Source: Thauera sp. 28
GTDB lineage: Bacteria; Pseudomonadota; Gammaproteobacteria; Burkholderiales; Rhodocyclaceae
DNA length: 64,000 bases
Direction: 5' to 3'
Assembly (NCBI RefSeq): GCF_000310145.2
Contig: NZ_AMXA01000015.1
Span: 31,815-95,814, forward strand
Of this stretch, positions 8,168 through 21,100 are shown in pieces. Below the pieces are notes generated by a model. The model saw nothing but the letters and a program-made list of their open reading frames with translations, was not told the DNA's origin and ran no database searches. The translations under genes and the position numbers were made by a program. Numbering within the stretch: the stretch's first letter is position 1; each line of letters starts with the position of its first letter.

Positions 8168-9001
8168 ATGAAATGTGTTCGCGCGGCGCTGGCCTTGGTC
8201 TTTCTGGCCGGAGTGTCGCTTGAGGCGTATTCCGCCCAGTCTGCGGTTTGTCTGCTGGAGCCGCGCCAAACGGTCGAACTGGCGAGCCCCGTTACGGGGC
8301 TGCTCGCCCAGGTCAACGTTGCCAGGGGCGAGACGATCCGCAAGGGGCAGGTACTTGCGGCGCTGGATGTGCGGGCAGAGCAGGCCGCAGCAGAGCTTGC
8401 CCGCTTCCGTGCGCAGCAGCGCGGACCCGTCGAGTTGGCCGAGCGCAAGGTGGCGTTCTCCCGCCAGCGCTTCGAGCGTCGTCAGGCGATGGCTGCAGAG
8501 CGGCTGATTCCCGAGCAGGAGCGCGACGACGCCGAGGCCGAGCTGCGGCTCGCGGAGTCCGAACTCAGGGTTGCCAACGAAGAGCGCCAGAGTGCGCGTC
8601 TCGAGCTGGCGCAGCATGATGCCCAGTTGGCCTTGCGCACACTGCGTAGTCCCTTCGATGGCGTGGTGGTTGCGCAGCTTGCTTACCCGGGCGAGGTGGT
8701 CGAACCCGGCTCGACAGGCAAGGGCATCCTGAAGATCGCGCAACTCGATCCGCTGCGCGTTCATGTCGTGCTTCAGAAAGAGGCTTTCGGCACCATCAAT
8801 GCCGGTGATGTCATCGACGTGGTCCCCGAGATCCCGGCGGGGGCTCGCTACTCGGCACGCGCAGTGAGTGTCGATCGCCTGATCGACGCTGCAAGCGGCA
8901 CGTTCGTGGTGCTGCTCGAACTACCCAACCCTCAGCTTGCTATTCCGGCTGGGGTGAAATGTCGGGCGGTGCTCTCGCCACCTTCCGCTCCGGCACAGTG
9001 A
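8168..9001 (+). CDS. Periplasmic adaptor (HlyD/RND membrane-fusion family)
   Basis: A 277-residue periplasmic adaptor that bridges an inner-membrane transporter and an outer-membrane channel. It starts with a signal peptide (MKCVRAALALVFLAGVSLEA). A split lipoyl domain follows (VTGLLAQVNVARGETIRKGQ at about residues 40-60, and LRSPFDGVVVAQLAYPGEVV at about 160-180), enclosing a charged alpha-hairpin (RFRAQQ to ARLELAQHD). The last third is a beta-barrel domain. It has no transmembrane segment beyond the signal peptide and is shorter than typical RND adaptors. It lies 115 bp upstream of the giant gene on the same strand. No RND pump is nearby, so I infer that it serves the giant-protein export locus. 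The ATG at 8168 is preferred over the longer frame because it exposes the signal peptide. Confidence 0.88.
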   Translation: MKCVRAALALVFLAGVSLEAYSAQSAVCLLEPRQTVELASPVTGLLAQVNVARGETIRKGQVLAALDVRAEQAAAELARFRAQQRGPVELAERKVAFSRQRFERRQAMAAERLIPEQERDDAEAELRLAESELRVANEERQSARLELAQHDAQLALRTLRSPFDGVVVAQLAYPGEVVEPGSTGKGILKIAQLDPLRVHVVLQKEAFGTINAGDVIDVVPEIPAGARYSARAVSVDRLIDAASGTFVVLLELPNPQLAIPAGVKCRAVLSPPSAPAQ

Positions 9002-9116
9002 GCCGATGCCTTTCCATCTTCCATTGCTTGTCCCGCGCTGCTTACAGCGGTGTCGTGCTTCGCATGTGCACCGCGCGGGCTTGCAGAAACGCCATTAACC
9101 GAACCCCGGAGTCGCC
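9002..9116 (+). other. Short leader between the adaptor and the giant gene
   Basis: A 115-bp gap. A CCCGCGC/GCGCGGG inverted pair at 9032-9038 and 9073-9079 could fold a loose hairpin, but there is no T-tract. CCGGAG lies 5 nt before the giant start and is a good ribosome-binding site. No promoter is evident, so co-transcription with the adaptor is possible. Confidence 0.4.
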
Positions 9117-12100
9117 ATGCGCAAATCCGTCGTCGTGAATGACCGCCCCGATCGCAAGAACGCCTTCGCTCTCTCGCCCTTGCTTGCGACCATGCTCAGC
9201 GGCTTCTCCGCCGCACGGCGTGGCGACAGCAACGCGAGGCGGCGGCAAGCGGCTTCGGCCGACGCCGCGGCAATCCGTTTCGAGGCGATGGAGCCGCGCA
9301 TCCTGCTGTCCGGGGACATCAATCCGGCCGCCTTGTCGATCAGCGGTGAGATCGAGCTGCCCGGCGAGGTCAGAACCTACGAGTTCACGCTCGAGGAAAC
9401 ACGCCGCGTCGTGTTCGACAGCCTGACCAATCGCAGCGACCTGGTCTGGCGCCTGGATGGGCCCGAAGGGCAGCTCAGCAACCGCAGCTTTGCGAGCACC
9501 GACTACAACGCCGCTTCGCCAGCCTTCGAGCTCGCCGCTGGCACCTACACCATCTCTGTCACCGGTAACGGCGATGCGCGTGGCCAGTATGAGCTTCGCA
9601 TCATCGATGCCGATGCTGCAGCCGACATGGCCATCGACGCCCCGGTGAGCGGGGTGCTCGATAGTGGCATCAAGAGCGCGGTCTACCGTTTCAGCGGAGA
9701 GGCCGGCCAGAAGCTGTTCTTCAGCGCTGCCAGCCTTTCGGGTGGACAGGCCAACTGGCGCCTTATCGACCCCTACGGCCGTCCCGAGGGCGGCGTCTTC
9801 AATGCCGGCAGCAACCGCGACGTGTTCACGTTGGCGCGTACCGGCGAGTACCTGCTCCTGGTCGAGGGGCGAATCAGCAACACGGCGCCGGTGAACTACG
9901 CCTTCACGCTGAGTTCGGTTACGGACAGCACCGCGCCGCTGCAACTTGGCGAGGCCCTCGTCGCCGATATCGACCATGCCGGCAAGACGGCTCACTTCAC
10001 CTTCACGCTCAACGAGTCGACCTACGTCGCCTTCGATCGCCTCAGCAACGACTCTTTCTACTGGCGTCTGCAGGGGCCTGAAGGGCTCAAGGTTTCGCGC
10101 ATGGCGGCGAGCACCGCTGCAAGTTCGTATGCGGGTGGACGCGGTGCGCTGTTGCTCGTGGCCGGGGACTACGTGTTGTCGGTTGATCGCGATGTCGCGG
10201 CAACGGGCACCATGCCTTTCAGACTGCTCGACGTGCGCAGTGGCAGTGCGCTCGCGCTGGATCAGCGTCATGAGGGCGTGCTCGACCATGCGCGCGGCAG
10301 TGTGGTTCATACGCTTACGCTCGCTGCGGGCGAGCGTGTGTTCGTCCACGGCCAGGCGCTCAGCGGTGGCAGCCTCTCCTGGCAGTTGCTGGACCCATAC
10401 GGCAGCATCGTCGGCAGCGCCAGTGCGTTGATGACTGCAGCGGGGGCAATCCAGGTCGCCGAGAGCGGACAGTACGCCTTGGTCCTTGCGGGCAGCGACA
10501 GCAACACGGTGGGTGCAAGCGTCGGCTATGCCTTCTCGATCAACCGGGTTCCCGCGCGTTCGGCGGCGCTTGAGGTCGGGGTGCGTGTGGACGGCGAGAT
10601 TCTCGTTGCCGGGCAGCAGACCGTGCACGAGTTCGAGTTGGCCGCGGATGCGCGGCTGTTCTTCGACGCACTCACCAATCGCTCCGATCTGTTGTGGACC
10701 TTGCATGGCCCTCGTGGTGTCGAGGTCGATGCGCGTCGATTCGATCGCAGCGATGCAGCCCAGGCGCTTGGCGCGCTGGCGCTGCCTGCAGGCAGTTACC
10801 GTCTCGTCGTTCATGGCTCGGGTGCGGCGACCGGGGCCTACGCTTTCCGCCTGATCGATCTCGCCGCCGCCGCCGTGGCGCTTGAGGTTGGTGAGGAGAT
10901 CAGCGGGTCTTTGCTGCCGGGCAATGGTGCGCAGGTGTATCGCCTGTTGGCCTCTGCCGGCGATCGACTGGCCTTTACCAGCCTGGCCGTCAGCGGTGGC
11001 AACGCCAGTTGGCGCCTGCTCGATGCCTATGGGCGCGACCTTGCCGGCTCGGCCAACCTTGCGACGAATCGTGCCCATGTCACGCTCCCATTGACTGGCG
11101 AGTACTTCATGGTGGTCGAGGGGCGTATCGATAATGCAGCCGAATTGAGCTATCGCTTCCGTTTCAATGCCGGAGATCCGGTTGTCGTGGCTCCGCTGCC
11201 CGAAGGCAGCGCCTACCAGTTGGGCAGCGTTCTTGCGGGCAGCTTCACGGCGGCGAGCCAGACACACGTCCATCGCTTCACCCTCACTGCACCGACGGTG
11301 GTGTTTATGGACACGCAGTCCACCAGCACGAGTAGCGCCGTGTGGTCGCTGATCGGGCCGCGCGGCACCGAGGTGAGCGAGGAGGATCTGTGGAGTTCGG
11401 ACGCCAACTATCGCTATTCCGGGCGCTTGCTGGAAGCGGGTGAGTACGCGCTGGTCGTCAAGGGCGGTCGGTCCAGCCTTTCCGGCAGTGGGGCGTACAG
11501 CTTCGCGCTCCATGATGCGGGGCTGTTGCCGGCGCTGACGCTGGGCGAGCAGACCAGTGTGGTACGCAATCCTGCGAGCGCTACGGTCGGCTTCAAGGTG
11601 TCGGCCATGGCGGGCGATGTTCTCGTGCTCAACGCCACCGACAGTCACGGCCATGGCAGCATCTGGCGCCTTGTCGATCGCTATGGACGCCAGGTCAGCA
11701 GTTCGACCACTGCCAGCTCCGGAACCAGTTTTGCAGTCGCAAGCAGTGGGACCTATTACCTCATCAACGAGGGCTATTACTACTCGACTGGCACGAGCAA
11801 CGTTGCGCTGACGCTTGCGCTCCAGCAGGTCAGGGCATCCGCGCTTGCCTTCAATGCCCTGGCCGTTGGCAGCTTGCAGGGCCGGCACGATGTGGCGCGG
11901 TACGATTTCACCGTCACCGACCCGACGACGATTGTCTTCGATGCGCTGCAGACCAACGTCAGCGGTGCGAGCAATCTGCAATGGCGACTTGTCGGTCCGC
12001 TGGGGGCGGTGAGCGGCTGGCGTGGCTTCACCGATGACCAGTCGTCGAACTCCTTTGCACTGCCGCCTGGTGCGTATGTGCTGGAGTTGCGCAACACCAC

Positions 12101-15100
12101 TGATATCGCCAGGGATTACAGCTTCCGCGTGCTCGATCGCGATGCCGCACAGACGCTGGTGCCTGGGGCATTGATCAACGATAGCGTGCCGGCGGGCGAG
12201 ACGCGCCTGTATCGGTTCGATGCCGAGGCCGGCGCGCGGTACTACTTCCATGGCCAGGGCAGCACCTCGTCGACCGTGCGAGGTCAGTGGCAACTGCTTG
12301 ATCCGTTCGGCAAGTTTGTGACCAGTGGCGTCACATCTTCGAGCTACAACATCGAGTTGCCTTTGGCAGGGGAGTACTTGCTTGTCGTTGCGCCTCTGGC
12401 GACGGCTACATCGGACGCCAACTTCCGTTTCAACCTGATCGAGCGAACCACCGTCGGCGCCGCACTGGCCATCGGTCAGGACGTACGCGGCAGCATCGCC
12501 AGCGCCGGCCAGGTCGTCGAGCATGGCTTCACGCTGACCGCACCGACGCGTGTCCTGGTTGACGCATGGTCCGGTGTCAGCGGCATGCAATGGGCCTTGA
12601 GCGGGCCACGGGGAAGCGAGGCCAGCGCCAATGCGTTCGGCGAGACGCCGCGCTACTTCGAACTCCCGGCGGGGGATTACCGCTTCACGGTCCAGGCCAG
12701 CAACCAGAATACGGGTGATTATCACGTCGTGTTCCACGCCCTTGCCGACGCGCCGACCCTGGCCTTGGATACGCCGCTCAGCCTGACCGTCAATGCGGCG
12801 GCCCGAAGCCAGGCCCTGCATCGTATCCAGCTTGCCGAAGCGACCACGTTGCGTTTCGATGCACTTGGCACCCTCAATCCGTCCACGGCCTGGCGTCTTT
12901 ACAGCGCCGCAGGTGTGCAGCTTGCCAGCGGCAACGCCAACGTTGATTCGGGTGAGATCACCCTTGCCGCGGGTGAGTACTTCCTGCGCTTCCAGTCGCC
13001 TGTCGGGCAGGCACAGAGCTACAGCTTTGCCATGCGTCAGCAGGTGCTGACATCCCAGGCGCTGGTGTTCGATACGCGTCTCGAAGCTAGTCTGGTGGAA
13101 GCCCAAACCCTGCGCTACACCTTTGAGCTGGCTGAGCCCGCACGCGTCCTGGTGGAGTCGCTCGTCAATAGTTCCGACCTGGTGTGGACCCTGCGCGGGC
13201 CGAGTGGCGTGGTGGCAAGCCAGCGCAGCTTCAATGCTCATGGCGAGTTGCTCGCGCTCGATCGTGCCGGCAGCTATGTGCTGGAGGTGAGCTCACGCAC
13301 CCTTGTAGCGGCCGATGTCGCGCTGCGTGTTCGGGACGTCGGTGCGATGGCTGGCGTTGCCGAGGTCTCGGCCCTGCCTTTGCGCGCCAACGTCACGGTG
13401 GATGCCGACCAGCGCACTCAGGTGCTGGCCTTCGACAACGAGTCTCCGGGCGTCAACCACGTGTTCGCTCTCACCGGCATGGCCGGACAGAGCGTTCGGG
13501 TGATGGTGCTTGACGGCAACGGCAATCAGCTCACCGCATACACGGTCGCCTCGGGTACCAGTTTCAGCATGCGTCTCGACAGCCCTGGGCGACACTATCT
13601 GCTTGCCCACGCCCATGTCGGCAACACGGAGGCCGTCGCGCTGGGGGTGTCGGTACAGGTGCTGCGCGATACGCATCGTGCCTTGGAACTGGGTATGGGC
13701 CAGCGTGGGCAGATCGGTAGTTCGGCAGCCAGTGATTACTGGCATTTCTCGCTGGAGCAGGCAAGCACCCTGGTGTTTCAGGGCACCAGCGATCAGTCGC
13801 TGAGCTGGGTGTTGAGCGAGGCCCAGGGTGGCAGCTTGTTCAGCGGGTCAATGGGCGCACGGGTGCTCAGCCTTGCCGCGGGCGACTACAGCCTGCGTGT
13901 CCATGGCTGGCCGTCGGGTGTCAGCCAATATGCGCTTGCTGTCTCCAGTCTTGCCGACGCAACCGTCCTCGACGCCGGGCAAGTGGTCGCTGCGGAGATC
14001 GCCGCGGGGCAGGCAGGGGCGGTGTTCATGCTTCCGGTCGCGGCCGGTGAGGCGTGGTATCTGGGCGCGCAGTCCGCGCAGCCGGGAAGTCGTGTGGCCG
14101 TGTTCAATGCGCAGGGTAGCCAGATCCTCAACAGCGTAATCGGTGGTGCTGCGCTGCAGTTGCCTGTTGCCGCGCGCAGTGGTCACTACACGGTGGTGGT
14201 GTCGGCGGGCGCTCCCGAGCAGGCGTCAGCCTTCAGCCTGCAGGCTCATCGGCGCACCGAGACGGTTGGCGCGGCAGTGCTCGGCGAGGCGATCGCGGGT
14301 GAGCTGGCGGGCGGGCATGAGTTCCATTCGTTCCGCTTGACGCTGGATGCGCCGGGTCGCCTGGTCATGGCTGATGGTGGCAGCGCCGAGTCGATTCGCT
14401 GGCGCCTCGTCCCGGCGGGGCAGACCAGTGGTGGGACGGGATGGTTGAGCGGCACGCAGGCGCCGACGGTGGCTGCTGGCGACTACGTGCTGACCTTGTC
14501 GACGAACGCGGCTTCCGCGGCGGCCTATCGCTTCGAACTGCTCGACACGAGGGGGGGCGTGTCGCTGGGCACAGCGCCGCTGGAGGCGGTGTTTTCGGCC
14601 GGGCGCAGTGCGCAGGCATACTTGATCGACGACGTGCGCGAGTTGCGCCGCATCATTTCGCTCAGCGCGGCCGAGCCGGCCGAGCTGACGTGGACGCTGT
14701 TTCAGTCCTCGTGGTCCGGGTGGTCGTGGCTGGCCGACGGACAGGGTGGCGAAAGCACGCAGACGCCGCAGCTGGGACAAGGTGGGCGTTATCTGCTGGT
14801 GGTCACGCGCAACGGTGAGTCCGCGCAGCCGCTGCCCTACAGTGTTGCGATGACGCCCCTGGCCGCAGCGCCATTGAGCATGGGGGCGGTGCAGACGCCT
14901 ACCTTCGCCCCTGCGCAGTTCCAGCACGACTACGCGTTTTCGCTCGAGGCGCCGACCGCCGTGTTGTTTGATGCGCTCGCCGGTCAGACGTCCCTGCAGT
15001 GGCGTCTGACCGACAGCCAGGGCGGATGGGTGGCAAACGGCACGTTCGATGAGTCGACGAGCTGGACGCAGCGCCGATTCGATCTGGCTGGCGGTGACTA

Positions 15101-18100
15101 TCGCCTCAGCGTGTTCCGCAGTTCGGCATCCACCGAGTTGGCGTACGCCTTCCGTGTGGCGCCGTTCTCGGCCGCGCCCGCGGTCCTGGAGAACGGGCAG
15201 GGGACCCTCAGCGGCACCCTGGATCCCGGGGCGGGTGCGGTCGCGTATCGCCTCGACGTGGCGGCCGGCGAACGCCTTTCGGTCAACCTGAATAGTCTTT
15301 CTGCAGGGAACCTGCGTTGGCGTCTGCTCTCGTCCAATGGCGGACAGCTCGCGAATGGGGCGGGAGTCGGTTCGGGTCTTGCCGATCTTCGTCTCGTGGA
15401 GGCTGGGTCCTACTTCCTGCTGCTCGATGGCTACCTGACGAACACGGAGGCCCTCGACTACGAACTCGTCGTTTCATTGGCTGCCCCTCGCGACAACCGT
15501 CCGGAAGGGCCGGAGATCCTTCCTGGCGATGCCCCCATCGTCGTCGAGTTGCCCCGTTGGCAGAGCGCGGCGTACCGCTTCACCCTTGCCGAGGCGGGTT
15601 GGGTGACCTTGGGTGGGACCTTCGAAGCAGGGGCCTACCTGTCGTGGGAGCTACGCGACCTGGAGTGGGGCCTGTATTCCGGTGGCCTCTCGTCCTCGAA
15701 CAGTGCTGCAGAGGCGGTCTGGCTGGATGCAGGTGACTATGCGCTGGTGTTTTCGAATCCTGGCTGGTATGGCGATGAGAGCGCACGAGTCTCGTTCAGG
15801 CTCGAGCGCGAGGCTCAGTTCGCTCGTGCCGAGCTCGGGCAGGTGCTCGAAGGGTACGGCCCGTACCTGATGGCGCTCGAAGCCGGACAGACGGTGTACT
15901 TCCGCTCGCCCGGTGCTGCCGAATGGCAGGTTCGCTCACCCCAGGGTGGCTGGGCTGCCTGGGTGCCGGCGGGGGGGCAGGAGTTCGTCGCCTATCGTGC
16001 CGAGGTGAGCGGCGACTATCTCGTTGGCGTCAGCTACTTCGATACGCAAGAGACCGAGGCGCCGCGATTCGAGTCGCGCGTGCAGACCGAACGCGTTCGT
16101 GAGATTGCGCTCGACGAGCTGGTCAGTGTCGTGGTGGACGAGACCAACGTCGAGCATCTTGATTTCGTCTTGAGCGAGCCTGGCGTGTTCATGCTCGATG
16201 CCTCATTCATGACGGCAGAGCAGGTCTGGTGGTCGCTCTCTCGTGACGGGCAAATCGTATCGGATGGCTTCTGGCTTGGAGACGTCTCTGTCAGTGCTGG
16301 AGGTTACTTCGGGGTCTGGTATGAGCAGGGTGACCCTGTACTGGCGTTGGAGGCAGGCAGTTACCGGCTGAGCGTGTACAAGCAGCACGACGCCTATGGC
16401 GATCTGCGCCAGTCGGGCGAGTTCTCCCTTCGCATCGGCGGGCTTGAGCAGTCAGCGTCGTTGAGCCCCGACGTGGTGAACAGCGTCGAGATGCTCACCG
16501 GGACGTCGGCCGTGTGGCGCATCGATGTCGACGGTACGAAGTCGCTTTTGCTTGCTGATTGGTCCTTCACGGAGCGGGCAATGCTCCGTCTGTTCGACGC
16601 TCAAGGGGCGCTTCTGCACGATGACGCCTGGTGGGATGGTCACGAGGTATTGACGCTTCCGCAGGCTGGCACCTATTTCCTCGTGTTGGATACCGGTAAC
16701 CGCCCCGGTGAGGATCCGGTGACGCTTGCCTTCACGCCCTTGCTGGTGGCCCCCACGGTGTTGGCGTTGCCCGGTGTGAATACACGCGTTGACCTGACGG
16801 TGCCGATGGATGGCCGCGTAACGTATCAATTCGATCTCGCGGAGGCCGGTCTCTTCCAGATGGAAGCGAATGGTGGGCTGCTCGATGGCTGGACGCTCTT
16901 CGATGAACTCGGCCAGGCCGTGCCCAGCAACAATGGTCTTCTCAGTCTGACCGCGGGACACTATTCGCTCGTCGTGACGAGTGCGGCCGCGCCGGGCAGC
17001 ACCGCGTATTTCCGCCTCGTCGATGTCGCGCAGGCGGCCGTTGCCGTCGATCCGTCCGGTGCGTCCAGCGTCGATCTGGGCGCGGGCGAAACAGCGTTCG
17101 TGCGCGTCGAGGTCGCGGAGGGGCAGGTACTCAACCTTGCATGGGTGGCTTCGGCGGGTGCCCAAGGGCAGAGTCGAGTGGTCAACGCGCTTGGCGAGAC
17201 CTTGTACTGGCTCGATTCGATCTTTGACGGGGGGGCTGCCAGCCTGCAGATCGACGAGTCCGGCGTCGTGTATTGGGTCATCGAGCGCTATGACGATGGC
17301 GCGCCCGGGCTGGTGACACTCGAACTCGATGTCGATCTGCTCACCCCACCGGCGATTGCGCAGATCGCGTTGGGTGAAACGCACGCGCATACGCTGGGGG
17401 GCCTGGGCACGCGCAGCTACGTCTTCGATGTTGCCGAGGGTGGGCTTCTCTGGCTCGACCTGCTCGAAGGTTTCGAGGGCGAGTGGGTGCTGCGCAGCGC
17501 CAATGGCGGCTGGGTCAACAGCGGCTACGCGGGTACCGGCCAGGGCGCTCTGCTCACGATCGGCGCGCCGGGCCGTTACACGCTGCAGCTCAGCGCCTAT
17601 GGCTCGACCGCCGAGGAACGCGATGCCGCTTACCGTTTCCGTATCAGCGACCTGCTTGCGGCGGCAGTGCAGTTGCCCGGCGGGCAGGCCGTCGATGTGC
17701 CCTTCAGCGCAGATACGCGCGCCCTTGCCTATCGTTTCGATGGCGCCTTCAACAGCGCGATGCTGTTCGAAGTGCTCGAGGGGTTTCCGGCGAGCTGGTA
17801 TCTATTCGATGGCGCTCTGAGTGTCCGTTCGAGCGGGCGAACCTATGACGGGCTCGTCCAGGCGCTCAGCCTCGGCGCGCTTGGCACTCACACCCTGGTT
17901 GTTGCTGCCGATGCATTGCCGCTGGCGGGCGAGGCACTCAGATTCAGGCTCGCCGACCTGCGTGCAACGGCGCAGCCCGTGCCGGCCAACACCGCGGTAG
18001 AGGGCGTGCTCGGCAGTGGCCAGACGCTGGCGGTGTATAGCTTCACCAGTATCCACATGGACGGCTTCCGCTTCCTTGCAAGTGGCGCCGAAGCCGGGAC

Positions 18101-21100
18101 GCTCGGCTGGCGTCTGCTCGGCCCGTCCCTGGCTCAGGTTGCGAGCGGCGACGTGGCGTTCGACGGCGACGGACTCAGCCTGAACCACGGCAGCGGGCGC
18201 TATTACCTGCTCATCGATCGGCTGGGCGCCGACGCTGCGCAAGCGATCGACTATGCCTTCACCGTATCGCGCAACGAGATCGCCGTTGGCGAGACTCGTG
18301 AGGGCAGCGCTTCGACGACTGGCGTGTCTTACCGTATGGTGGTCAGCGAGCCGGGCTGGTATCTCTTCGACGCCTTCAAGGGCAGTTCCGGCGGCACGGC
18401 CGACAGCTACCTGTACTGGACGCTCACCGGCGCGAACGGTCAGGTCTTCTCCGACCGCCCGTACCTGTCCGGCAACCGTGATCGTCTGCAGTTCCTCGAT
18501 GCGGGTGAGTACAGCCTGCGTTTCCACAGTGCGACCTCCAGCTACACGGGAAGCTACCAGTTCAGGATCCTGGACGCTGCCGCGGCCGAAGCCCTCGAGC
18601 TCGGTGCGCCAACGAATGCAGCGCTCGTGCCGGGTAATGCCTCGCGGATCTACCGTGTCAGCGGAGCGCTTGGCGAGGAGCTCGGCTTTGTCAGCCAGGG
18701 CAGTGCCTCCGGGCGTTGGTACCTGGTCGATTCGACCGGTCAGCAACTGTTCTCCACGGCACTTGGCAACTCTACGGCGGGGGTGCGCCTGCCTGCCGAT
18801 GGCGACTACTGGCTGGTGATCGAGGGCGCTGCGACGGCTTTCGCCGACCAGTCCTTCCCCTTTGTCGTCAACCGCGCGGTCGCGCAGGGCGCGCTTGCGC
18901 TCAACGAGCTTATTGACGGAAGCCTGGCGGCCTACCAGAGCATCAGCTACAGGCTCGATCTCGACCAGGCCAGCCTGCTGATGTTCGACAGCCTGGGGGC
19001 CGACGCCCAGGTGCGCTGGCGTCTTCAGGGGCCAGGGGGACAGGTTTTCGATAGCGCCCTGGCGGGCGACAGCCTCGATACGGTGCGCGTGCTCGAGCGC
19101 GGCACGTACACCCTTACGCTGAGCAACGCAACCGCGATCGATCGCAGCTTTGCGATGCGCGTGCTCGATCGTGCAGGCGCGACGCCGATTACCCCGGGAG
19201 CGCCGCTCAGTGTCGAACTGAGCCCCCGCAACGGGGCGGTGATGTACACCTTCGACGCTCAGCAAGGCGAGCGCTACTACTTCGACGTCGTGCAGTCCTT
19301 GCTTGTTGCTGCGGAAGCGCAGGGAAAGACCTTTCCGGTCTGGGCTCTCTACGATCCGCAAGGTGCCGTGGTGTTCGGCGCCGCCGAAATGGGGTACTGG
19401 TGGAGCGGATGGTCCGGTTACACGCCCGAAGGCTATGACCGGGAGCCTGCAGCCTTTGCGTCAAGTGGCACCTACACGCTGGTGCTTCAGGGCTACAACA
19501 GCGCCACCAGCGCTGCACGGGTGAGCTTCAACGTCGTGCCGGTGCCCGTTCACCCGCCCCAGGTTCTCGATACGCTGGTGGTGCGCCCAGCGCCCGACCT
19601 CACTGTGAACGAGGTCGTGCTCGCGCCCGCCACGGACCTGTACACCGGTCAGGCGGTGGAGGTGCGCTGGACGGTGGAGAACCGGGGCGTGCTGGCGACC
19701 GACACGCACTGGAACGACCGTATCGTCGTACGCAACCTCGATACCGGCGCGCTCGTGGCCAGCCTTACCGTGCCGTACGCGAGCACGCTCGAGGGCGACC
19801 TCGGCGCCGGAGAGAGCCGACAGCGCAGCGCTGTGGTGGTGCTGCCCGAGGGGGCATCGGCTGCAGGGCGCTTGAGCTTCACGGTGATGACCGACGCCGA
19901 CAACCGCATCCGCGAGGGCAATGCCTCCGGCAACGGCGAGAGCAACAACGCCTTGTCGACGACGGTTCAGGTGGCGCTGGCCGCTTACGCCGACCTTCGG
20001 GTCGAAGCCCTGCGCCTGAGCCCCGACAGCGCCTTCCAGCCGGGCCAGACCGTCGATGTCAGCTGGACGACCATCAATGCTGGCAACAAGGCCGTGGACG
20101 CTGCCTGGAGCGAGCGCGTGGAGGTGCGCAACCGCAGCACCAACGAGCTCGTCGCCGTCGTCGCCATCCGTGACGACTTGACCGCGGGAGCGCTCGAAGC
20201 GGGGCAGTCGCGCCCGCGCACTGCGCAGTTCACCTGGCCTGCAGGCTTTGCGGCGGCGGGCGAGTTCGTCATCCGTGTCGTCGCCGACAGCGCTGAGGAG
20301 ATTGTCGAAGCCAACGCATCCGGTACCGGCGAGACCAACAACAGCGCACAACTTGTGCGCATGGTCGGGCCCGACATGCAGGTGCGCAACCTGCGCGTGT
20401 TGTCCGGCGCCGTGCAGTCGGGTGGCGAGGTGAGCATTGCCTGGGAGGACTGGAACCTCGGCGCGAGTGCCGCAGCCACGGGTTTCCACGACCGCATCGT
20501 GGTGCGCAATGTAGCCACCAACCAGGTGTTGGTCGATACCAGCCTGTATTACGACCCGCTCAGGGTCGTCGATGGCGCGCAACTCGGACTGGTCGAAGCG
20601 GGCCAGATGCGTGAGCGTGCGCTCACCTTCCGCCTGCCCCCCGGCCTGGCGTCCGTCGGCCAGATCCGCATCACCGTTACCACCGACCAGAACAGCGCCG
20701 GCCTTGGCGTGCTGTACGAGACCAACCTGAGCAACGACGCCGAGCTCAACAACAGCGCCCAGGTGGTGACCACCTCAGTCGCCGTGCCCTACGCCGACTT
20801 GCGCGTTGACAGCGTCAGTGTGCCCGTCAGTGGGGTTGGCGGCGAGTACGTGTTGGTGAGCTGGACGGTCAGCAACCGTGGCGAGGCGCCGGCGGAAGGG
20901 GAGTGGACCGATCGCGTGGTGTTCAGCAACAACGCCACCATCGGTGACAGCGATGACGTGGTGGTGGGCAGCCTGCGCTTCAGCGGCACTCTGCAACCTG
21001 GAGAACACTATACCCAGACTGCATTGGTGCGCCTGCCGATGCGCGGGGAGGGGCGTTACTACCTGGCCGTGCGTGCCGATGCCGGTGCCGAGGTGCTCGA

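Noticed and set aside
9042..13241. 1,399-codon open frame on the minus strand
   Set aside because: It is antisense to the giant gene, has a low-complexity Arg/Gly/Gln-rich translation and no recognisable domain. It is a by-product of GC-rich codon use in the giant.
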